DNA of 12,532 nucleotides from CAZISM01 sp964541895 (GTDB lineage Bacteria; Zhuqueibacterota; Zhuqueibacteria; Residuimicrobiales; Residuimicrobiaceae). This document shows, in pieces, positions 6,477-12,532 of this stretch. The stretch lies in assembly GCA_964541895.1 (NCBI GenBank), contig CAZISM010000147.1, positions 1 through 12,532 on the forward strand, written 5' to 3'. The number at the start of each line of letters is the position of its first letter. The stretch's first letter is position 1. The notes below the pieces were generated by a model, which searched no databases, was not told where the DNA came from, and worked only from the letters and a program-made list of their open reading frames with translations. The translations under genes and the position numbers were made by a program.

Positions 6477-6692
6477 AATCCCATCCCGGGTTTTGGCCTC
6501 GACCACGGCTATCTGTTCACGGTTATCTATACTCTCTTCCTGGCCCTGCTCATGACGGCCCTGACCGCAAAAATCCTTTTCATGGCAAGGGCAGGCGCCC
6601 CGGTCATTCCGGTGATTTTCATCATACCAACCATCAATGGTATCGCTGTTCTGTTTTCCGTTGCACTGCTAAGAAATGTGAAAACCCTGTAA
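6477..6692 (+). pseudogene. Membrane-protein C-terminal fragment lacking a credible start
   Basis: From about 6477 a plus-strand frame runs to a TAA at 6690-6692. It encodes roughly 71 residues beginning near NPIPGFGLDHGYLFTV, with two clear hydrophobic spans and a short basic tail (RNVKTL). Codon use has the C/G-rich third positions of real genes. Upstream, the same frame passes through the AT-rich ars promoter and antisense to arsR, where the translation looks non-coding. No ATG with a ribosome-binding site precedes the coding-like part; the first internal ATG cuts into the first span. I read it as the surviving 3' end of a gene truncated when the ars operon came to lie beside it. A small membrane protein with a non-standard start is the alternative. 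Family not recognised. Confidence 0.45.
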
Positions 6693-6815
6693 TTACTGGA
6701 GGGACTGCATAATATATTTTGTACTGAACGATGAACCATTTTTCGACCACCATAGATCGTCCTGCGGCCGAGAGGTATTCGCTAAGTGACGGGCTGTTGG
6801 CCTATTCATGTTTTG

Positions 6816-7049
6816 TTATTCGCCATGGATTGTTTCAGATAATGGTGCCATTACTTCTTTGGTTGTGAAAAGTTCACCCTTCTCTGCATCGTCGATGCCG
6901 CGAGGGAAAGGTCGATTTAAAATTCGCTTGATTTTCAGATGCTGATTGGCTACTTTTTCGATGGGATGATTAGAGTCCGGCAAGGCCTTGCTGTGGCCAG
7001 ATTTATAATACCATGCAGATTCAAGTATTCTTCTCACGCGGCAGGCCAA
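6816..7049 (-). pseudogene. Weak antitoxin-like reading frame, possibly a remnant
   Basis: A 77-codon minus-strand frame opening at a TTG. The last third (RGIDDAEKGELFTTKEVM, then APLSETIHGE and stop) has the acidic 'DAE-x-G-E...x-E-V' look of C-terminal tails in ribbon-helix-helix and Phd-type antitoxins. The first two thirds do not match an antitoxin DNA-binding domain. No toxin-like frame follows and no good ribosome-binding site is present. It may be a decayed antitoxin or a chance frame. Confidence 0.2.
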
Positions 7050-7135
7050 GGCTGCTGAAATAATTTAGAGTCCTTTCGATGCATCAATAATCTACCCGAT
7101 CGTTTACACTGATACCCACTGAGCCAACCCCTTTC

Positions 7136-7144
7136 AGGAGGTGA
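7136..7144 (+). promoter_or_regulatory. Strong ribosome-binding site that fixes the start at 7150
   Basis: AGGAGGTGA lies 5 nt before the ATG at 7150-7152. The in-frame GTG at 7141 is part of this Shine-Dalgarno sequence, so it should not be taken as the start. Confidence 0.9.
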
Positions 7145-7149
7145 GACTC

Positions 7150-10100
7150 ATGAGCAATCAAGACCTGCGTTCAAAAGGCTCCACGACGATCCCCTGCTTT
7201 CTTCGTATTTTTTCCTTCAGCATCGCTTTCTGTCTCTGCGCCGCCCTTTTCTGGTTCCGCCCGGCCCCCTCAACCATGTCAACATCCGGCCGTCCTCAAT
7301 CACTGGCTGTCATTTTCGCCTATTTTGAAAAAAACATGGGACAGGCTGCTGCCGGAGTCGATTTTATCCACCGCAGTAGTCGGCTGATGTTGCAGCTGGC
7401 CGCCTCGGAGGCCGTTCTGTACCTGGCGCCGACATCAGCAGAGACGCAGCCTGCCGCACTGTCCATCAAGCTGGAAGGGGCTCAGCCGGCTGCGCCATCA
7501 CTGGGCGGCGATATGCTGGCTTCGAAATCCAATTATTGCATCGGCAACGATCCCGCCCGCTGGCTGACCGCTGTCCCTCATTACCGGCATGTGAAATACC
7601 AAACGGTATATCCCGGTATTGACCTGATCTATCACCTGAAAAACGACAACATTGAATTCGATTTTGAAATCGCGGCAGGAGCGGATCCGCGGGACATCCG
7701 TTTCCGGTTCCACGGCGCGGATCAGGTGCGGAAAAACCGCGACGGCAGCCTCGTTGTGGCCACCAGCGGCCATGAATTGCACTTTCGCCAACCTCAGGCA
7801 TGGCAGGAGAGGGGAGCGGATCGACAGACTGTGGCAGCGGAGTACACCCTGACAGCCGATCAGGGGGTTCAATTCGCGCTTGGATCCTACGATCACAGAA
7901 GGCCGCTCATCATAGATCCTGAAATCATCTACGCCACCTATCTCGGCGGTCGCGACACCGACACCGGCCTGGCGGTGGCTGTTGACGCTCGCGGATGTGC
8001 CTATGTGACAGGCTCTACGGTGTCGACCGATTTCCCCGCCATCAACGCCCATCAGGGCGCCCTATTCCCCGGCATGTTTTCCAATCTCTCTGACGTTTTT
8101 ATCACCAAAATCAACCCCCAGGGCACTGCCATTGTTTACTCGACCTATCTTGGCGGCCGCTGGGACGACAGCGGCAACGCCATCGCTGTCGACAGCCGCG
8201 GCCGCGCTTGCATCACCGGCCGGACCAGCTCGAACGACGATCCTGCGACCGCCGCCGTCTATGAGGGATTTCCTTTTAAAAACGGCTTTCAGTCAGCGAT
8301 GACCGATCCCAACAAATCCGATGCCTTTGTCGCGGTCCTCGATTCCTCCGGCCGCCTCTATTATTCTTCTTATTTGGGCGGAAAACAGGAAGACTATGGC
8401 CGCGGTATCGCGGTGGACGCTGCCGACCGCCTCTATGTCACCGGCAGCGAATTCTCAGCCGATTTCCCTGTCAAGAATGGCTTTCTGCCAAATAAGCCTG
8501 GTTACTATTTCGACGCCTTTTTAACCAAAATCGATCCATCCAGATCAGGCGCCGCCTCGCTGCTCTACTCGACCCATCTGGGCGGCCTGGCCGATACCTA
8601 TGGCAATCAAGTGGCCGTGGATGGGAACGGCTGTGCCTATGTGACCGGCAAAACCAATGCTTCCGGTTTTCCCACCACTGCCGGAGCAATGCAACGAACC
8701 TATCAGGGCAAAGGGGATATCTTTGTAACCAAAATCGATCCGGCCAAGTCAGGCGCGGAATCGATGATCTACTCGACGTTCCTGGGCAACGACGCTTCCA
8801 ATGAAGGACTGGATATAGCGGTGGACGCCGCCGGCTGCGCTATTGTCAGCGGTTACGGCCCGGTCCCCACCACGCCGGGCGCTTTTACCACCAACGGAAG
8901 CGCCTTTATCAGCAAGCTCAACGCCGCTGGCAATGGCTTTGTCTGGTCCGCCCGTCCTTTGAGCGCCAACAAATTCGCCATGGANNNNNNNNNNNNNNNN
9001 NNNNNNNNNNNNNNNNNNNNNNNNNNNNNNNNNNNNNNNNNNNNNNNNNNNNNNNNNNNNNNNNNNNNNNNNNNNNNNNNNNNNGATGCCTATGTGACCA
9101 AAATCAAGACGGCCGACATGATGATCGTCAAATTGCTGGCTGATCCGCAATTCTATGCAGAGCAGCCGATCCGCAATATAGTCTTTACGTTATATCATAT
9201 CGATCTGGCCAATATCGTCAATCCCCTCACCTTCATCGAAAATAAATCGACCGATGACAAGGGGTTGCTGCGACTGCCGGTCGGGCGTGTTTATCATCCC
9301 GGCATGCCTCTGTTCATCCGCGCCACCGCCGCAACTGAGCCGGCGATGAAAAGCAACCGCACCGCCAAAACGCGATTCATGCACAAGATACTTGTGGACA
9401 ATCTCCATCTGGATCAGAACGGCAGGGTCATGGCAGCCACGTTGGCCAGCGAAGCTGCCGACACCACGAAAATGTTCCTCAAGCACACTTCTGTCGGCTT
9501 CAGTCTGATCGCCAGCATCGAATGGCTGGCCTCTCCGGCTTATATCGCCAACCTGCAATCCGCTTTTCGGCGGGCGAGCAACCTGCTGTACGATGTGACC
9601 AATGGCCAGGCCTTTATCGATTCGGTGGCCATTTTCGACAATGGCGACCGCTGGCAAACAGCGGATATCCGGTTCCACGCCGAAAACACATGCTGGCCTT
9701 CTGCCATTGCCAACGGCATCCGGTACGCCAGTGACAAGGCGATCCAACTGCCGCCCGCTTTTTACTCGAACCAGGCCGGCGGCGTCGTCCAGGCGCAGCG
9801 TCTCTATGATGACGATACTATCAATCCCTCCATCCCGGTCACGGTCGCCAGCCTCGTCCACGAATTCGGCCATTATGCCCTGAATTTTCGCGACGAATAT
9901 GAGAACCTTCTCCAGGAAAGGATATTTCCCAATATCAATTTCAGCTTTATGGACAATCAACTCGACTTTAACGATCCCTTTAGCTCGGAAATGGCCGATT
10001 ATCGTTCCACGGATCAGCGGTTCAACGATTACCGCTTGACCGAGCATTATCAATCCCGCAACCGCAACGGCTGGGATCTTTTTAAGTCGAATTACGACAA

Positions 10101-11499
10101 CTTCCAGAATGACCTGATCGCGGTCATTCACCGGCCCCGCGATCTTGGCATTTTGCCCAATGCGGTGATGGAAGGGCCCAACGCCGACTGGAACAGACCC
10201 GATTTTTCCGTGGGTGACATGATGGGATTCGATCTTCACGCCACCACGACGACGCGGCCGCGCCTCGATTTTCACTTTACCAGGGAAGCCCGGCCGGTGC
10301 AGGGCGCCCGGGTGAGCCTGACCAAACATGGAACAGGGAGAATCCTCAACCACGGCATAACCACGGCAGCGGGACACATGAAGCTTTTCAACGCAGAGGC
10401 AGGCGATGTGGTTTTTGCTTCCCATCAGGCGCACGCGGATTGGCTGTTCGTCGAACATATCATAAATGCAGCGCTGGCGAAATCAAACACCTCGGCTGCC
10501 GCCATTGAAATGAAGGCGGTCAACGGCCGCTACACGCTCGTTCCGGACATTGGTTTTACCGCCAACGGCGCGCCGGTTTATCGCTGTCTGGCAGAGCCGA
10601 GCTTTTCTTCCTCTCCGGCCATCCGTATCAGCGATTCCACCGGGCTGTCACAAAAACAGGCGCTGACCCTGACCACCGGGCTGTACAGCGCCGCGATGGC
10701 GAATCCGGCTTTTGCCGAAGGGTACATCTATTTTTCCGCGCCCGACCGCAGCGGCGAAGAGTTTTTTGTCGTTCAGCCGGCTATTGTGATCGATAGAATG
10801 ACGCTGGGAGAGATCTCTTATTTTACCAACCTTCCCATCGAATTGATTTTGAACCAGGGCAAAACCTCGGCCAGCAAAATAGCCATCCTCGCCTCCGATT
10901 TCCCGACACCGACCAAAGGTCTTCCCGATTCCATGCGCCGGGTCTCGGCGCTTATCGCCATGAACTATTACCCCGCCGGCCGGGTTTTTAAAGGACAGGT
11001 GCAGATCCGCTACGATGCCGGCTATCAGGCTGCCACGGAATCCGGAGCGATTAGAGTTTACAGGTGGCAGGATGGCTGGACGCCACTGGCAACGGGTGTG
11101 AATCTGGATAACAACACCGCGGCGGTGGAATTCGACGGCGCGGGCATCTATGCCGTGTTCCTCGACCTCACCCGCAGCAAGACCGTGCAGGTCGGTTATC
11201 GTGAGGATCCGGCGACGCCGGACGACTGGCGGCTGCATCCCGCGTATCCCAATCCCTTCAATGCCGGCACCCGCCTGACTTTTGAAATACCTCGTCCGGC
11301 GCGCGTGTCCATCGAAATTGTGGATCTGCTCGGTCGGCGTGTTCGTACGCTGGCGGACAGAACCTATCCGGCGGGCTCTCACCGGGTGGATTGGGACGGA
11401 TGCGACGACACCGGCGTCAGCGTGCCAGCCGGGGTGTATCTGTGCCGGCTGAAATCCGGCAGCCTGGTGCGCATGCAAAAGATGACGCTGCTCAGATAG
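7150..11499 (+). CDS. Secreted SBBP-propeller / HExxH metallopeptidase-like protein with type IX sorting domain
   Basis: About 1449 codons counting the gap at face value. Visible order: an N-terminal hydrophobic signal (about 15-35); a DUF7948-like domain from FEKNMGQ (about 55) to IDPE (about 258); SBBP propeller repeats starting at about 261, 330, 405, 473 and 541, with a sixth broken by N; a linker/beta region (about 650-775); a peptidase-like domain (about 778-1035) with SNLLYDVTNGQAF and then H904-E-F-G-H908, D915-E916-Y917; a carboxypeptidase-regulatory-like sandwich (about 1038-1095, VQGARVSL); and a final 84-residue FlgD-like/type IX sorting domain beginning YPNPFN (1366). The HExxHxxxGxxDE pattern is shared by M64 and CLCA-type (M87) zinc peptidases; here the Gly is Asn912. 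It should be exported by Sec and then the type IX system to the surface or medium. Substrate unknown. The start is set by AGGAGGTGA. Confidence 0.88.
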   Translation: MSNQDLRSKGSTTIPCFLRIFSFSIAFCLCAALFWFRPAPSTMSTSGRPQSLAVIFAYFEKNMGQAAAGVDFIHRSSRLMLQLAASEAVLYLAPTSAETQPAALSIKLEGAQPAAPSLGGDMLASKSNYCIGNDPARWLTAVPHYRHVKYQTVYPGIDLIYHLKNDNIEFDFEIAAGADPRDIRFRFHGADQVRKNRDGSLVVATSGHELHFRQPQAWQERGADRQTVAAEYTLTADQGVQFALGSYDHRRPLIIDPEIIYATYLGGRDTDTGLAVAVDARGCAYVTGSTVSTDFPAINAHQGALFPGMFSNLSDVFITKINPQGTAIVYSTYLGGRWDDSGNAIAVDSRGRACITGRTSSNDDPATAAVYEGFPFKNGFQSAMTDPNKSDAFVAVLDSSGRLYYSSYLGGKQEDYGRGIAVDAADRLYVTGSEFSADFPVKNGFLPNKPGYYFDAFLTKIDPSRSGAASLLYSTHLGGLADTYGNQVAVDGNGCAYVTGKTNASGFPTTAGAMQRTYQGKGDIFVTKIDPAKSGAESMIYSTFLGNDASNEGLDIAVDAAGCAIVSGYGPVPTTPGAFTTNGSAFISKLNAAGNGFVWSARPLSANKFAMXXXXXXXXXXXXXXXXXXXXXXXXXXXXXXXXXXDAYVTKIKTADMMIVKLLADPQFYAEQPIRNIVFTLYHIDLANIVNPLTFIENKSTDDKGLLRLPVGRVYHPGMPLFIRATAATEPAMKSNRTAKTRFMHKILVDNLHLDQNGRVMAATLASEAADTTKMFLKHTSVGFSLIASIEWLASPAYIANLQSAFRRASNLLYDVTNGQAFIDSVAIFDNGDRWQTADIRFHAENTCWPSAIANGIRYASDKAIQLPPAFYSNQAGGVVQAQRLYDDDTINPSIPVTVASLVHEFGHYALNFRDEYENLLQERIFPNINFSFMDNQLDFNDPFSSEMADYRSTDQRFNDYRLTEHYQSRNRNGWDLFKSNYDNFQNDLIAVIHRPRDLGILPNAVMEGPNADWNRPDFSVGDMMGFDLHATTTTRPRLDFHFTREARPVQGARVSLTKHGTGRILNHGITTAAGHMKLFNAEAGDVVFASHQAHADWLFVEHIINAALAKSNTSAAAIEMKAVNGRYTLVPDIGFTANGAPVYRCLAEPSFSSSPAIRISDSTGLSQKQALTLTTGLYSAAMANPAFAEGYIYFSAPDRSGEEFFVVQPAIVIDRMTLGEISYFTNLPIELILNQGKTSASKIAILASDFPTPTKGLPDSMRRVSALIAMNYYPAGRVFKGQVQIRYDAGYQAATESGAIRVYRWQDGWTPLATGVNLDNNTAAVEFDGAGIYAVFLDLTRSKTVQVGYREDPATPDDWRLHPAYPNPFNAGTRLTFEIPRPARVSIEIVDLLGRRVRTLADRTYPAGSHRVDWDGCDDTGVSVPAGVYLCRLKSGSLVRMQKMTLLR
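7930..9105 (+). repeat. Tandem SBBP beta-propeller blades within the secreted protein
   Basis: Five blades begin at Y-(S/A)-(T/S)-(Y/H/F)-L-G-(G/N) (codons near 7930, 8137, 8362, 8566 and 8770), spaced 68-75 residues apart. Each carries a (I/V)AVD..G.AY(V/I)TG strand and a D-(A/V/I)-F-(V/I/L)-(T/A)-K-(I/L) strand. A sixth starts degenerately at FVWSARPL (about 8938) and ends at DAYVTKI after the gap. Confidence 0.85.
8985..9084. other. Assembly gap (100 N) inside the propeller repeats
   Basis: Exactly 100 N falls within the sixth propeller repeat of the large secreted protein. Repeats commonly break assemblies. The two sides are in the same frame when the gap is counted as 100, but the true length is unknown, so downstream residue numbers are nominal. 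Confidence 0.97.
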
Positions 11500-11520
11500 C
11501 CGGAGCGGAGATTTTTGCTA

Positions 11521-11549
11521 TGGACGGCTCGGCAGCGATTTCGTATAAT
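11521..11549 (+). promoter_or_regulatory. Sigma70-like promoter for the 270-aa secreted protein gene
   Basis: TGGACG (11521-11526, four of six consensus bases) is followed by a 17-bp spacer and a perfect TATAAT (11544-11549). It lies about 120 bp before the next gene, so that gene can be transcribed separately from the large upstream gene. The transcript would have a leader of roughly 110 nt in which I see no riboswitch or strong hairpin. Confidence 0.55.
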
Positions 11550-11671
11550 AGGCCAGACCAATGAACTGAGATAGGTGCTGAATTATTGACACGATGGCTT
11601 GACGTGTTTGCTCCTGCGGCCGGCCTGATCGTTCCACCACAATTTGCAGCCAACCGAAAACGAGGTTCGCG

Positions 11672-12484
11672 ATGAGAGTACGACTTTTAATCATGCTCCT
11701 GTGTCTCCTTTCTGCGTTCGCAGCCGCTCTGGCTCAGAACAAATCCGACGCGCTCGTCAGACTGGGCGTGCCCCTGCCCGAGGCAGGGGATCTGGTGCTG
11801 GACGCGCTCCAGTCCGGCATCACCTACAACGACCATGCCTATCAGACCTTCAAAGCCATGATCGCCAATGACCGCGCCCTTGTGGTCAGATCGGGCCTGG
11901 CCTGGGTCAAAGAGTACACAGCCGGTCCGGAGTTTTCGGCCAAATATGCGGCGTACCGGATGGAGCGCAAGCCCAAACCCCCGGAAACCGTGCCCACTGT
12001 GCAGGACTATTTTGCCAGTCAGCGCAAGGACATGGAGGCATCCGTCGCCGAATCGCGCAAGGCCTTGGCCGGCGCCAATGCTGAAACCAAAAAAACGCTT
12101 GAGGCTAGCTTTAAGCAGATGATGGATCAGATCGCGGCGATGGAAAAGGATCCTGGCCAGCGTGAAATGATCGTGCAAATGCTCCAGGTCCAAAAGGCCG
12201 AAAACCAAAGCCGATATGAAGAGTCGCTCGCCGAATGGACCCGGGTTTATCCGGAAAATCTCAAGTTGGTCATTGCCGGCAGGATACGGGAATTCCTGGA
12301 AATGAGCTCGGACGTCGATTTCAGCGCTAAACTTGTCCAACAGGATGGGGTGATGCGGTTCGCGAATCAAGAGTACGAAGCCAAATCTGCCGAATGGAAG
12401 CTATGCTTCAGGGCCGGGAAGGAGGCCGTGACGGCGGCGCGGACTTTTATGCAGGTGTGGCTGGGCGAACTGGAAAGCAAATGA
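11672..12484 (+). CDS. Secreted helical protein of unknown function
   Basis: A 270-aa protein with a textbook Sec signal peptide: basic start (MRVR), hydrophobic core, and ALA before Q22 as the likely cleavage site. The mature part is mostly helical and charged. Residues about 110-200 are rich in Lys, Glu, Gln and Ala with heptad-like spacing (QDYFASQRKDMEASVAE onward), suggesting a coiled coil. A short proline-rich hinge KPKPPETVPT precedes it. There is one cysteine in the mature protein (C243, in EWKLCFRAG), and no metal or catalytic motif is visible. The start is the ATG after a weak GAGG site. Downstream of the peptidase-like gene by 172 nt on the same strand but with its own promoter, it could be a partner, inhibitor or unrelated envelope protein. 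I do not recognise a named family. Confidence 0.85.
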   Translation: MRVRLLIMLLCLLSAFAAALAQNKSDALVRLGVPLPEAGDLVLDALQSGITYNDHAYQTFKAMIANDRALVVRSGLAWVKEYTAGPEFSAKYAAYRMERKPKPPETVPTVQDYFASQRKDMEASVAESRKALAGANAETKKTLEASFKQMMDQIAAMEKDPGQREMIVQMLQVQKAENQSRYEESLAEWTRVYPENLKLVIAGRIREFLEMSSDVDFSAKLVQQDGVMRFANQEYEAKSAEWKLCFRAGKEAVTAARTFMQVWLGELESK

Positions 12485-12532
12485 CGGTTGGAGTGGCGGC
12501 AGGATTCATGCTGTCGATTATAATCTGCGGGG

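Larger units (their letters stand above)
6693..7149. other. Gene-poor stretch upstream of the large secreted protein
   Basis: About 450 bp with lower GC than the flanking plus-strand gene. It contains no RNA gene, no strong terminator hairpin and no recognisable insertion-sequence ends. The only coding-like content is the minus-strand frame at 6816-7049. The promoter of the downstream gene should lie near 7050-7135, but I see no convincing pair of hexamers. Confidence 0.6.

Noticed and set aside
7141..7149. GTG start three codons upstream of the chosen start of the large secreted protein
   Set aside because: The GTG is part of the AGGAGGTGA ribosome-binding site; the ATG at 7150 is 5 nt downstream at ideal spacing.
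6693..7149. CRISPR array, tRNA, or insertion-sequence ends in the gene-poor interval
   Set aside because: No repeated units, cloverleaf-like pairing or terminal inverted repeats could be found by eye.
9190..10458. Minus-strand frame of 422 codons opposite the peptidase-like region
   Set aside because: It is a shadow of the GC-rich plus-strand gene, has low-complexity His/Arg/Gly-rich translation and no recognisable domain, while the plus strand carries clear motifs.
10648..11478. Minus-strand frame of 276 codons opposite the C-terminal sorting domain
   Set aside because: The opposite strand encodes the YPNPFN sorting domain and the antisense translation has no domain character.
11586..11591. 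Perfect TTGACA as a -35 for the 270-aa protein gene
   Set aside because: No -10-like hexamer lies 16-18 bp downstream; the TATAAT at 11544-11549 with its own -35 is the better promoter.

Overview
The window comes from the genome of an uncultured or draft-assembled Gram-negative bacterium. It carries two runs of exactly 100 N (5916-6015 and 8985-9084), which are scaffold gaps. A giant secreted protein ends in a YPNPFN-type type IX secretion sorting domain. It also has SBBP beta-propeller repeats and a lipoprotein-style thioredoxin neighbour. Together these point to the FCB superphylum (for example Calditrichota, KSB1 or Ignavibacteria-like lineages). That placement is inference from domain style, not from a marker gene.

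Left half, minus strand (about 6441 down to 1): an arsenic detoxification operon. In transcription order it holds an ArsR/SmtB repressor with a perfect 8-bp inverted-repeat operator just upstream; a sequence gap; an ArsP-family (DUF318) permease; a 77-aa CPKC thioredoxin-like protein; an ArsM arsenite methyltransferase; an Acr3 arsenite exporter; an extracytoplasmic CIPC thioredoxin-like lipoprotein; a CcdA/DsbD-type membrane thiol transporter starting with GTG; and a reading frame that joins a thioredoxin-dependent arsenate reductase (ArsC) to a ProC-like NAD(P)-binding oxidoreductase. Several junctions are ATGA/GTGA 4-base overlaps, and another such overlap at the window edge suggests the operon continues. 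The combined logic is as follows. ArsC makes As(III). Acr3 exports it or ArsM methylates it. The ArsP-like permease would export trivalent methylated species. The three thiol proteins plus the NAD(P)H-type domain would supply or move reducing equivalents, including across the membrane.

Middle (6442-7149): the operator/promoter region abuts a coding-looking membrane-protein tail (to 6692) with no convincing start, probably a truncated remnant. Beyond it is a gene-poor stretch with one weak antitoxin-like reading frame on the minus strand.

Right half, plus strand: a gene of about 1449 codons (7150-11499) encodes a signal peptide, an N-terminal DUF7948-like domain, a five-to-six-copy SBBP propeller region interrupted by the second gap, an HExxHxxxNxxDEY zinc-peptidase-like domain, a carboxypeptidase-regulatory-like beta domain and a C-terminal type IX sorting domain. 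It is followed by a good sigma70-like promoter and a 270-aa secreted helical protein of unknown function (11672-12484).

The best candidates for something undescribed are the ArsC/ProC-like fusion (or near-fusion) with an embedded ribosome-binding site, and the transmembrane thiol relay placed inside an arsenic operon.
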